20,572 nucleotides of DNA from CAZLMW01 sp964560875 (GTDB lineage: Bacteria > Myxococcota_A > UBA9042), in assembly GCA_964560875.1 (NCBI GenBank), contig CAZLMW010000134.1, positions 1-20,572 of the forward strand. Direction: 5' to 3'. The position numbers and the translations under genes were made by a program. The notes below the pieces were generated by a model, which searched no databases, was not told the origin of the DNA, and saw only the letters and a program-made list of their open reading frames with translations. The stretch's first letter is position 1. Each line of letters starts with the position of its first letter. This document shows positions 13,823 through 20,572 of this stretch, piece by piece.

Positions 13823-15452
13823 CGGTCGAGCCGGTCACGTCGGTTGCCTTGCGCTCCACGCCCATCTTCTTGGCGGCCTTGGTGATCCTTGCCTTGAACT
13901 TGCGGTAGTTGAGCTTGCTCAGCCCGATGCGACCGAGGGTGACGCGTCCAGCCTTGCGGATCGGTCGTTCGCCGGCCTGTTTTTCGTAGAGCAAGGCGCG
14001 GATGCCGGGCAGCTGATCGACGGCGCTCTGCATGAACGCCCTGGCTTCGTCCTTGTCGGGTTTGGGGCCAGGCCAGGACGGTGAACCGGGGGCGTTGGCG
14101 TCGGCGGGCAAGACGAGAAGTTCGCCGGCGAACGCGCGGTCAGCTTCCAATAGCGCGGCCATTTGGTGGAGCGCGGCGACGTCGAACGCGAGCTTGGCGG
14201 CGGCTTCTTCTGCCTTTTTGTGCAGTCCGACCATGGCCTCCAGCCGCTGTTTGGCGGTCGCGGGGCCTTCGGGTGGGCCGCTCGCCTCGGCGTCGGAGTC
14301 CCGGCCTTTTCGCGCCGCGTGTTCGAGCATCCACCGGGCAAGGGCGACGGTCGCAGGCGCGTCTGCGGCGGCGCGCAGCAACATGATGTCGGCATCGGTC
14401 CAGGCACACGGATCCTTGTTGTCGACCGCTGCACCTGCCTGTTTGGACACGATCGCGGCGAACGCGGGGCCGCGGGTGAGGTCGGTGCCCTTGTCGTCGA
14501 AGAGCTGCCAGCCGCACGTGGGTTTGCCATCAACCAGCCTGCCGGCCGCACGTTTGGTGCCGTTTTTGCGATGCAGGCTCGCCGGTCCGGTCTGTTTGCC
14601 AGCGACCCACGTTGTCTTGCGCCACGGTGTCTCGGTGCCGCGATGAAACTCGACCATCTGGCCGTGTCGTTTGCCGTCTTTTTCGGTCAACGTGCCGGTC
14701 CTGTTGCCTTTGTCATCGACCATCACCAGCCGCAGCACGCCGCCAACGACGACGCCTTCGCGCACGACTTTGCCCCGTTCATAGAACGTGACGCCGGCCT
14801 CTCGACCCTGCGAGTCAAAGGTCTTCCACGGGCCATGGCGTCGGCCTGCTTTGTGCGTGCCGTCGCTGATGCGGTGGCCTCGCCGGGTCCATCGCTGCCA
14901 GCGGCCGTCGCGCTGCCCGTTAACCCAGCGGCCCTCGAATTCGCGCTGCCCGTTGCGGTAGTTCTGCCACTCGGTGCGGTGGGGTTTGCCCTCGCTGTCG
15001 AAGCTGCGGTGGTAGCGGGGCGCTCCGTCGCTGTACCAGCCGGCCCAGTCGCCGACCTTCTTGCCCTCGCGATAGTGGGAGATGGCCATGCGCAGACCGT
15101 CGGACGCGAAGAGCTGCCACTCACCGTCGCGACGCCCGTGGTTGTATCGACCTTTCTCGTAGGCGCCTTTGCGGCATTGCCGACACGACCAATCGACGAC
15201 AGGGCCATGCCGGGACGCGATGCCGGAGCGTCGCAGGTCCGCGCAAAAGAGGATCTTGCCGTTGGGCGGTGCTTTGCCGTGTAGCTCGGTGCCGGCGGGA
15301 CACGCGAGGTCGTGACCCGGGCCCTCGTCGGGCGCCTTCTGGATCGTGGGACCGCCGCATCCGGTCGCCACCAACGTCGCGCCGATCGCGACAAGCAGCC
15401 CCTTATTCAGGGTGACGCGCGCGGGGCTGAACGTGGCAAGGAGAGGCGACAT
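13812..15452 (-). CDS. MORN/YwqK-type repeat lipoprotein
   Basis: 546 residues. The N-terminus has a hydrophobic stretch ending in LVATGC (Cys32), a lipobox. Residues about 95-320 hold repeated G-x-W-x-x-(F/Y/W)-x-x-x-G units such as DGEWQLFASDG, GDWAGWYSDGAP, DGRWQRWTRRG and HGPWKTFDSQG. These are typical of MORN-like (YwqK-type) repeats, which form beta-hairpin arrays. A C-x-x-C pair lies at 90-93, with further Cys at 51 and 70. The C-terminal 220 residues are Ala-rich and helical with no recognised domain, ending in a Lys/Arg-rich tail. It starts 13 nt after the stop of the selenoprotein gene, so the two are probably one transcript. Its role is unknown; an envelope location is inferred from the lipobox. 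Confidence 0.85.
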   Translation of the reverse strand: MSPLLATFSPARVTLNKGLLVAIGATLVATGCGGPTIQKAPDEGPGHDLACPAGTELHGKAPPNGKILFCADLRRSGIASRHGPVVDWSCRQCRKGAYEKGRYNHGRRDGEWQLFASDGLRMAISHYREGKKVGDWAGWYSDGAPRYHRSFDSEGKPHRTEWQNYRNGQREFEGRWVNGQRDGRWQRWTRRGHRISDGTHKAGRRHGPWKTFDSQGREAGVTFYERGKVVREGVVVGGVLRLVMVDDKGNRTGTLTEKDGKRHGQMVEFHRGTETPWRKTTWVAGKQTGPASLHRKNGTKRAAGRLVDGKPTCGWQLFDDKGTDLTRGPAFAAIVSKQAGAAVDNKDPCAWTDADIMLLRAAADAPATVALARWMLEHAARKGRDSDAEASGPPEGPATAKQRLEAMVGLHKKAEEAAAKLAFDVAALHQMAALLEADRAFAGELLVLPADANAPGSPSWPGPKPDKDEARAFMQSAVDQLPGIRALLYEKQAGERPIRKAGRVTLGRIGLSKLNYRKFKARITKAAKKMGVERKATDVTGSTASK

Positions 15453-15465
15453 GCGCGGCCTATCT

Positions 15466-15984
15466 TCAAGCTGGGTCGAGTCCGGCGATCACCGAGTCGA
15501 GATCGGCATGGTCGCCCATATCGTCGTCAACGTGCAGAAATCTCAGGGTTCCGTCCGGTCCCACGACCGCCAGCCCGCCATTTTGAAACGGGTCGCCGCG
15601 CACGCCGGTCTGTTTGTGGCCGCTCATCGTCGCGCGCAGGCCGCGTTTCCAGACCGCCGGTTTGAGGATGCCGGCTTTGCTGTTCTTGAGCCCGAGCGCC
15701 TTGTACGCGTCCTTGCCGGGGTCGGTGTACAGGGGGAACGTGATGTTCTCGTTTTCGGCGAACGCCTTGGCCATGTAGGGGGCGCCGTTGCCGATCGCGA
15801 CGAGGTGATGGCCCCTGGCGTGGATTTCGTCGACGCGCTTGCTGAGACGAGCGACCTGCTCGCGGCAAAACATTCAGCCGTAGTGGCGCAAGAACGCGAT
15901 GACGACCGGCTTGTCGCGCCACAGGTCGGCGATCGCGTAGTCCTCATCTTCGAGGGTCTTGATGGTGATGTTGTGCAGCTGCAT
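15466..15984 (-). CDS. Selenocysteine-containing peroxiredoxin-like (AhpC/TSA_2, PRXL2-like) protein
   Basis: Read through one in-frame TGA (15874-15876, codon 37), this is a complete 172-residue thioredoxin-fold protein. Before the TGA: KPVVIAFLRHYG. After it: MFCREQVARL, then VAIGNG, FPLYTDP, YKALGL, QNGGLAVVGPDG and FLHVDDDMGDH. This is the order of conserved segments in AhpC/TSA_2 (PRXL2/FAM213-like) proteins, whose active site normally reads FLR-x-x-G-C-x-x-C. Here the first Cys is the TGA, giving Sec37-Met-Phe-Cys40. ATG 15984 has a GAGAGGA ribosome site 7 nt upstream, while Met38 just after the TGA has none. A SECIS-like hairpin follows the TGA. The likely role is thiol/selenol peroxidase or disulfide reduction in the cytoplasm, as no signal peptide is seen. 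No stop or frameshift other than this TGA interrupts it, which argues against a decayed gene. The sel genes are not in the window. Confidence 0.87.
15847..15863 (-). promoter_or_regulatory. Putative bacterial SECIS hairpin
   Basis: On the minus strand, 10 nt after the TGA, the mRNA reads GCGAGC-AGGUC-GCUCGU: five Watson-Crick pairs plus one G-U, closing a 5-nt AGGUC loop. The E. coli fdhF SECIS has an AGGUCU loop flanked by GC pairs, with its upper stem about 11 nt after UGA. The loop G and U are the bases SelB needs. The bulged U of fdhF is not evident here. The element lies inside the coding sequence, as expected in bacteria. Confidence 0.78.
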
Positions 15985-15991
15985 GGCGTCT

Positions 15992-15998
15992 TCCTCTC
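15992..15998 (-). promoter_or_regulatory. Ribosome binding site of the selenoprotein gene
   Basis: GAGAGGA on the minus strand lies 7 nt before ATG 15984. It fixes the start upstream of the TGA codon and so supports translation through it. Few other genes in this window have such a clear Shine-Dalgarno sequence. Confidence 0.75.
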
Positions 15999-16052
15999 GC
16001 CGCTAAAATGGCACCAAAGCGCCGCGACCGGTACCCTTGCGGCACGCCAGGC

Positions 16053-16058
16053 GAGGAG
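16053..16058 (+). promoter_or_regulatory. Ribosome binding site of the NHL-repeat gene
   Basis: GAGGAG lies 5 nt before ATG 16064. It selects this start over the in-frame upstream codon at 16037. The 79-nt divergent gap 15985-16063 must hold the promoters of both this gene and the minus-strand selenoprotein operon. No convincing -35/-10 pair was identified. Confidence 0.7.
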
Positions 16059-16063
16059 TATCC

Positions 16064-16489
16064 ATGCGATTTCACGGTTTTTCCGGCGCGCTCACGCTGT
16101 CGGTTGCGATCGCCACCGACGCGCTGATCGCCGACCGTCACAACCACAAGATGCGCAAGATCACGGGCGCTGGCGTCGTCACGACGTTCGCGGGCACCTA
16201 CAAGGGCGACGACGACGGGCCGCTCAGCAGCGCGCGCTTCAACCAACCGTGCGGTGTCGCCAAAGGTCCCAAGGGCGTCTGGATCGCCGATCGCGACAAC
16301 CACCGACTGCGCCATGTCGCAAACGGCATCGTCACAACGGTGGCCGGCACCGCCTACTCCGGCCACGTCAACGGCCCGGCCTTGAAGGGCAAGCTCAGCA
16401 AACCCTGGGGAATCGTGGTCGCGGGGGACGGAGCCGTCTATTTCGCCGACAGCGCCAACCATCGAATCCGCAAGCTGGCTTGTCCGTGA
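16064..16489 (+). CDS. Short NHL-repeat protein
   Basis: 141 residues. After a short hydrophobic N-terminus (MRFHGFSGALTLSVAIATDA) come NHL-type units: LIADRHNHKMRKI, GVVTTFAGT, VWIADRDNHRLRHV, GIVTTVAGT, AVYFADSANHRIRKL. This is about two full blades plus the outer strands of a third. NHL propellers usually have more blades (often six), so the protein is short for a closed propeller. It either assembles as an oligomer or is the C-terminal remnant of a longer protein whose front was deleted against the divergent gene. The N-terminus could be a signal sequence but is weak. Its stop TGA overlaps the GTG start of the M48 protease by the 4-nt sequence GTGA, so translation is probably coupled. Confidence 0.75.
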   Translation: MRFHGFSGALTLSVAIATDALIADRHNHKMRKITGAGVVTTFAGTYKGDDDGPLSSARFNQPCGVAKGPKGVWIADRDNHRLRHVANGIVTTVAGTAYSGHVNGPALKGKLSKPWGIVVAGDGAVYFADSANHRIRKLACP

Positions 16490-17364
16490 AGCGACTCTGC
16501 GCGAGCCCCGTGTTGACCGCGGCGTTGGCGGTCATCGTCACGACGAGCGGCTGTGGACTGTTCATCGAAACGGTAGCTCGCCAAGACCCGCGCATCGCCA
16601 TCGGCATCGGCGCCGGCAAGATGATCGCGGCGCAGGCTGAGCTGAGCCCACAGGCCGAACAACGGGCCGGCGACCGGGTGCACCCCGTAATCGTCGATAT
16701 CTACGGCGGGATCGCGCGACCAGCCAACGTCACCGCCTACATCGCCCAGCTTGGCGAACGCCTCGCCGCTCACAGCCGTCGCGCGTCGCTGCCGTGGCGG
16801 TTTTTTGTGCTCAACTCGTGGGAGCGCAACGCCCTGTGCGCGCCCGGGGGCCGGGTGTATGTGACGCTCGGATTGCTCCGCGCTGTCCGGACCGAAGCTG
16901 AACTCGCCGGCGCGATCGCCCACGAAATCGGCCATGTGGTGGCCCGCCATCCGGGCGAACGAATTCGACGCATCCGCACCCGCGATGCCGCGATCGAAGC
17001 CGCCAACCGGGTCGTCAATTCCGATGTATACGGCTGGTTGCCTGGTGTGATCGGCACGTTCGCTGACGACTACCTGCTCAAGGGCTTGCCGGTCGAGCAC
17101 CAGATCGAGGCCGACGCGCTCGCGGTCAAGCTGCTCGCCCGCTCCAAGCACGGCGCGTGTGGCCTGCGTGACCTCGTTGTGCGTTTGCCGAGCACGGGCC
17201 GAGCTATCGCGACCCTCCACCGGACCCACGCAACGGCCAAACGGCGCATCAAGGCGTTGCAGGGCACCGTTGCCGGCACGTGCTCGACGGCCGCAGTGAG
17301 CGAGTCATTTCACGCGATGCAAAAAGCGCTGCCTGCGCCGCTGCAAGGACTTGGCCCGGGCTGA
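16486..17364 (+). CDS. M48-family zinc metalloprotease, lipoprotein
   Basis: 292 residues from GTG 16486. The signal ends in VTTSGC (Cys23), a lipobox, placing it in the envelope. NALCAPGGRVYVTLGLL (about 112-128) is the conserved M48 segment before the active site. AHEIGH gives the zinc motif His146-Glu147-x-x-His150. EHQIEADALAV supplies the third ligand, Glu208. All catalytic residues are present. The family includes periplasmic quality-control proteases such as BepA and LoiP, which act on outer-membrane proteins. The GTG start is chosen because it overlaps the preceding stop by 4 nt and leads directly into the signal peptide. PPIase genes follow after 70 nt, which fits an envelope-folding neighbourhood. 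The substrate is unknown. Confidence 0.88.
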   Translation: MKRLCASPVLTAALAVIVTTSGCGLFIETVARQDPRIAIGIGAGKMIAAQAELSPQAEQRAGDRVHPVIVDIYGGIARPANVTAYIAQLGERLAAHSRRASLPWRFFVLNSWERNALCAPGGRVYVTLGLLRAVRTEAELAGAIAHEIGHVVARHPGERIRRIRTRDAAIEAANRVVNSDVYGWLPGVIGTFADDYLLKGLPVEHQIEADALAVKLLARSKHGACGLRDLVVRLPSTGRAIATLHRTHATAKRRIKALQGTVAGTCSTAAVSESFHAMQKALPAPLQGLGPG

Positions 17365-17434
17365 TTTTTCGGCGCGCTTGACCGGACCGGGTGCCGGCGG
17401 AACACTCGGCGCCCTTGACCTGTTCGGGTAGCCC

Positions 17435-18553
17435 ATGCCGCGTTGTCACCAGATCCGCCCCGCCGCGCCTCTCGCCGTCGCCCTCGCTTGCGTGGTCGCC
17501 GTGCTGGCCGGGTGCAACAAACCCGAACGTCCGCGCCCCAAGGGCCCCGGCGTGACCGCCGAAGCCAAGACCAAGACGGTCGCCGAAGTGCCCAAGGTCG
17601 CCGCAACGGCCGATGACTCGCTGCTTTCCGAGGAACAGCGCAAGATCGTCCTGGCCGATCTCGGCGGCGGTCACACGATCACCCTTGGCGACCTCGAAGC
17701 GCGCCTCAACCGCGAGTCGCAGGTCGTCCGTCAGCAGTACTCGACCATCGCCAAGCGCAAGGAATACCTCGTCAACTGGGTGCAGTTCGAGATCCTCGCC
17801 GACGAAGCGCGCAAACAAGGTCTCGCCGAGCACCCGGACGTCGTCGCGGCGCTCAAGCAACAGATGGTGCGCCGCTTCCTCAAGGAAGCCGTGATCGACG
17901 CGATCAAGATCGAAGACATCAAGGACGCCGAAATCGAGGCCTACTACAAGAACAACCTCGTCATGTACCAACGCCCCGCGCAGGTCGAGGTTCGGCACAT
18001 CCTCCTCAAGACCGAAGAGCAGGCCAAACGCGTGCTCAACGAGATCCGCGCCGGCAGCCAGGGCAACTCGGCCCAGATCGCCGGGCTGTGGAAGGACTAC
18101 GTGACGCGCCTGACCGAAGACAAGGCGACCATTCCCTACCTGGGCTCCATCGGGCGGGTCAGCAAGACGATTCCCGAACACCTCTCCCACGCGGAGAAAG
18201 CGCGCCTCAACGCGATTCCCAAGGCCGTCGTCGACGCCGCATTCCTCACCGAGCCCTACAAGCTTTCGGGCGTGATCAAGTCCGACAAGGGGTTTCACAT
18301 CCTGCTGCCCGTCAGCAAGCTGCCCGCCGTCGACAAGAAGCTCGATGCGGTCAAGGAGTCGATCCGGCGCCGCCTGCTCAAGCGCAAACGAGACCTCAAG
18401 CGCAAGGAGATGATCCGGTCGCTCCGAACCAGCGCCAAGATCACGATCAACGACGACGCAGTCCGCCAGCTGCCCGCGCGACCGGCCGCTCCCAAACCGC
18501 TGCCCAAGAAGGCCGCACCCGTTGGCGGTAAACCCGCCGGGAAGGCCAAGTGA
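17435..18553 (+). CDS. PpiC/parvulin-type peptidyl-prolyl isomerase lipoprotein
   Basis: 372 residues. The signal ends in VLAGC (Cys27), a lipobox. An N-terminal helical chaperone-like region (about 65-180) is rich in Lys, Glu and Arg. Next is a parvulin domain (about 182-295) with VEVRHILLK at its start and KSDKGFHILLPVSK at its end, the usual parvulin termini. Its middle is less canonical than in the next gene: a YLGSIGR segment replaces the usual GGDLG-x-F. The tail after 295 is basic and Pro/Ala/Lys-rich. The likely role is catalysed folding of exported proteins at the periplasmic membrane face. Its stop overlaps the next gene's ATG (TGATG), so the two PPIases are one operon. Confidence 0.88.
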   Translation: MPRCHQIRPAAPLAVALACVVAVLAGCNKPERPRPKGPGVTAEAKTKTVAEVPKVAATADDSLLSEEQRKIVLADLGGGHTITLGDLEARLNRESQVVRQQYSTIAKRKEYLVNWVQFEILADEARKQGLAEHPDVVAALKQQMVRRFLKEAVIDAIKIEDIKDAEIEAYYKNNLVMYQRPAQVEVRHILLKTEEQAKRVLNEIRAGSQGNSAQIAGLWKDYVTRLTEDKATIPYLGSIGRVSKTIPEHLSHAEKARLNAIPKAVVDAAFLTEPYKLSGVIKSDKGFHILLPVSKLPAVDKKLDAVKESIRRRLLKRKRDLKRKEMIRSLRTSAKITINDDAVRQLPARPAAPKPLPKKAAPVGGKPAGKAK

Positions 18554-19641
18554 TGCGCCGTCACCTCGTCATCGCAGCCCTCGCCGGCGCGGTCATGGCC
18601 AGTTCGATCGCAACCAGTCCAATCGCCAGCGGTCCAATCGCCGCCGGTCCGTTCGCCGCCGGCCTCATCGCCGCGGTGCACGCAGCGCAGCCGACCAAAT
18701 CGCGCCGCGCCGTCTTGCCCAAGGGCTACACGCAGGTCGACGGCATCGTGGCGGTGGTCGGCAAACGCATCATCACGCGCACCGCCCTGGTCCGCGCCCT
18801 GGCCCAACACGGTCGCAGCCAACAGATGGTCCCGACCGAGGCCGAGCGTCCCCGCAGCGACGACGACATGCTCCGCCAGGTGCTCGACGTGCTGATCGAA
18901 AACGAGCTCGTGCTTTCGGCCGCCCGCGAGCTGGGCCTGACCGTCTCCGACGCCGAGATCGACGCGGAGCTCGCCAAGCTCAAACGCAAGAACGTGTGGG
19001 ACAACCAGGAGCTGCGCGAGAACGTCCGCAGGCTCGGGTTTGCGGGTGTCGGCGAGTACCGCGAGAGCATCCGCACCGAGAAGCTGCGCATCAAGATGCT
19101 TCGAACCAAGCTCGGCAGCCGGCTGCGCATCACGGAGGCCGAGGTCAAGCGCGTGATGGACGTCAAGTACAAGGGCGGCACCATCGAGGAAGAGGTGCGC
19201 GGCCGCCACGTGCTGGTGAAGATCCCGCCCGGCGCCGGCCCGATGCAGGTCAACAAGCTGCGCAGCAAGGCGTGGCGGATCTGGGACATGGTCCAGGCGG
19301 GCGGCAAGTCATTCGCCGAGATCGCCGAAGAGCACAGCGACGACGTGGGCACGCAATACGGCGGCGACCTCGGGTTCATGCGCCGGTGGATGCTCGATCC
19401 GACTTTCGCGCGCACGCTTTGGGGGCTGAAGAAGAAGGGCGACGTCAGCAAGGTCATCCAGACCCCCTTCGGCTTTCATATCGTGCAGCTGGTGGACCGC
19501 CGCATGGCGCCGGCCAAGGACAAGCGCTACATCGAACAGATGGTGCGCGGGCTGCTGACCGAGCAGGCATTCCTCAAGCTGTACCGCAACTGGATCGGCG
19601 AGCTGCGGCAGACGCGCCACATCGAGCTCCGGCTCAAGTAA
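18553..19641 (+). CDS. SurA-like periplasmic peptidyl-prolyl cis-trans isomerase
   Basis: 362 residues. A long N-terminal signal contains five tandem pentapeptides (17-41) and a likely cleavage site near AVHAA (44-45). The SurA-type chaperone region spans about 61-210 (VDGIVAVVGKRIIT, VLDVLIENELVLSAA). A parvulin domain (about 214-318) has RGRHVLVKI, YGGDLGFM and TPFGFHIVQLVDRR, all conserved. SurA escorts outer-membrane proteins to the assembly machinery, and one parvulin domain is common outside gammaproteobacteria. The start is ATG 18553, overlapping the previous stop by 1 nt; GTG 18550 is also open. It forms a PPIase pair with the preceding lipoprotein. The gene symbol is left blank because similarity is at family level. 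Confidence 0.88.
   Translation: MRRHLVIAALAGAVMASSIATSPIASGPIAAGPFAAGLIAAVHAAQPTKSRRAVLPKGYTQVDGIVAVVGKRIITRTALVRALAQHGRSQQMVPTEAERPRSDDDMLRQVLDVLIENELVLSAARELGLTVSDAEIDAELAKLKRKNVWDNQELRENVRRLGFAGVGEYRESIRTEKLRIKMLRTKLGSRLRITEAEVKRVMDVKYKGGTIEEEVRGRHVLVKIPPGAGPMQVNKLRSKAWRIWDMVQAGGKSFAEIAEEHSDDVGTQYGGDLGFMRRWMLDPTFARTLWGLKKKGDVSKVIQTPFGFHIVQLVDRRMAPAKDKRYIEQMVRGLLTEQAFLKLYRNWIGELRQTRHIELRLK
18601..18675 (+). repeat. 15-bp tandem repeat in the SurA-like signal peptide
   Basis: Five consecutive 15-nt units (18601, 18616, 18631, 18646, 18661) resemble GGTCCAATCGCCGCC. They encode SSIAT, SPIAS, GPIAA, GPFAA and GLIAA. The repeat lengthens the hydrophobic part of the signal peptide and is in frame, so a change in copy number would only alter signal length. 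Confidence 0.8.
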
Positions 19642-19652
19642 TCCCCGCCGCG

Positions 19653-20555
19653 ATGATGGCCGGCCTGCAACGGCGCTGGAGCCAGTGGCTGACCACGGCG
19701 GCCGTCGACGCAACCCACAACCTGTGCGTTTCGTGGCGCGATCCGACCGGCCAGGTGCCCGGCTATTTGTACGAAGAGGCGACGGCGTGGGCGTTGCTCA
19801 TCCCTGCTTTCGCCAAGACCCATCGCGAGGTCGCTTCCGCGCTGCGATCCATCTCGATTCAGCGCGGCTTGGCCCGCGACGGCCGGACATACTTGTTTGA
19901 TACCGGGGTTGGACTCGCAGCGGCGCTTGCGCTCGACGATGACGCCTGGGCGCATCGGTTGCTCGAATCCATCGAGCCCATGATCGGCGCCCGCGTGGGC
20001 GTCTCGGGCGGCCCGAGGCTCGGCGCCGAAGAGGAGTCCACGCGCTGGAGTGAGTCGTTTGGCAGCCACCTGCTTTGGCTGCTCGGTCCGCTTGATTCGG
20101 CAGGCCGCAGCGACCTCGGCGACATGCTCGTCGATGAATTGCTTCGACCCTGTTCGCGGGGCAACACGCTCGCCGTTCACGCCGGCACCGATCGCGTCTA
20201 CGCACACGCCATGGCCTACGCCGTTGAAGGGTTGGCCACACGGAAGAGGCACCAAGCTCTCGCGCGAAGTCTGACCACGAGCCTGCTTGACCACGTCCGG
20301 GACGGCGTCGTGCATGCGGGTCTGAACAGCGGTCCGGCGCGGCTCGACGTCACCGCGCAAACCTTGCGCCTCGCCGCGGTCCTGGGGCTTGCGGATCGCG
20401 ACGAAACCGAGGCTCTCATGGCGTCCCTCGCCGAACACACCCACGCCAGCGGCGGCCTGCGGTACGAGCCGGGCAGCGACCACATCAACACCTGGGCGAC
20501 CGTGTTCGCCCTGCGCGCGGCCAGGCCCGATTGGAAGTCGCTGACTGAGCGATAA
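19653..20555 (+). CDS. Uncharacterised helical protein, possibly an alpha/alpha-toroid
   Basis: 300 residues, no family named. Recurrent helical segments carry motifs such as GYLYEEATAWAL (37-48), TYLFDTGVGLAAAL, TDRVYAHAMAYAVEGLA, LDVTAQTLRLAAVLG and a C-terminal GGLRYEPGSDHINTWATVFALRA. Such paired helices with Tyr/Trp/Glu/Asp at the ends recall (alpha/alpha) toroids of carbohydrate-active or prenyl/terpene-type proteins. No catalytic pair can be assigned. No signal peptide is seen. It begins 11 nt after the SurA-like gene stop, so it may belong to that operon, though no ribosome site is evident; ATG 19656 is an equal alternative start. The function is unknown. Confidence 0.7.
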   Translation: MMAGLQRRWSQWLTTAAVDATHNLCVSWRDPTGQVPGYLYEEATAWALLIPAFAKTHREVASALRSISIQRGLARDGRTYLFDTGVGLAAALALDDDAWAHRLLESIEPMIGARVGVSGGPRLGAEEESTRWSESFGSHLLWLLGPLDSAGRSDLGDMLVDELLRPCSRGNTLAVHAGTDRVYAHAMAYAVEGLATRKRHQALARSLTTSLLDHVRDGVVHAGLNSGPARLDVTAQTLRLAAVLGLADRDETEALMASLAEHTHASGGLRYEPGSDHINTWATVFALRAARPDWKSLTER

Positions 20556-20572
20556 CCCGGGTCCGGGCCACC

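Noticed and set aside
15466..15468. Terminal TGA of the same gene as a second selenocysteine
   Set aside because: It is followed by AGA and then TAG, the family ends here, no SECIS-like hairpin is evident after it, and the next gene starts 13 nt on.
15466..15873. A 135-residue protein starting at the Met just after the TGA
   Set aside because: It would lack the first beta strand and the first active-site residue, has no ribosome site, and the missing part is encoded in frame upstream with a good one. Translation through the TGA explains the region better.
15874..15876. Nonsense mutation or pseudogene
   Set aside because: The frame is otherwise intact, the codon falls exactly on the catalytic Cys position, and a SECIS-like hairpin follows. 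A random nonsense mutation would not be expected to show all three.

Overview
This is a GC-rich stretch (roughly two-thirds G+C by eye) of a draft bacterial genome. Two runs of exactly 100 N mark assembly gaps. Acidic Asp/Thr-rich lipoprotein tethers, very long proteins built from CDDGNPCT-type cysteine repeats, RCC1 propellers, many lipoproteins, and mfd near SurA/PpiC folding factors all point to a myxobacterium-like or Bradymonas-like deltaproteobacterium (Myxococcota or a relative). That placement is an inference from gene style, not from a marker gene.

Layout. Positions 1-130 are packed with inverted repeats. They precede an orphan Toprim protein of the topoisomerase VI-A/Spo11 type (149-1231). 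A giant modular lipoprotein of about 2,900 residues (1351-10041) follows: an acidic linker, long cysteine-repeat blocks, two propeller-like regions, a MAM/jelly-roll-like domain and a C-terminal seven-blade RCC1 domain. Both N gaps lie inside it. Next comes mfd (10191-13754), the transcription-repair coupling factor. A convergent two-gene minus-strand operon ends against mfd through a 16-bp tandem repeat. On the plus strand there follow a short NHL-repeat protein overlapping an M48 metalloprotease lipoprotein, then a PpiC-type lipoprotein overlapping a SurA-like PPIase, then a helical protein that I do not recognise.

The most notable item is on the minus strand at 15466-15984. A thioredoxin-fold, peroxiredoxin-like (AhpC/TSA_2, PRXL2-like) gene carries an in-frame TGA exactly where the family has the first cysteine of its CxxC active site. 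It is followed 10 nt later by a hairpin with an AGGUC apical loop, very like the E. coli fdhF SECIS element. A good Shine-Dalgarno sequence lies before the upstream ATG. I read this as a selenoprotein with a U-x-x-C redox centre. A standard gene caller would start it after the TGA and lose the active site. The MORN-repeat lipoprotein 13 nt downstream is probably co-transcribed.

Much of the window concerns the cell envelope: four predicted lipoproteins, two periplasmic PPIases and a periplasmic protease. Mfd and the Toprim protein are the DNA-transaction genes. No rRNA, tRNA, CRISPR array or insertion sequence was recognised.
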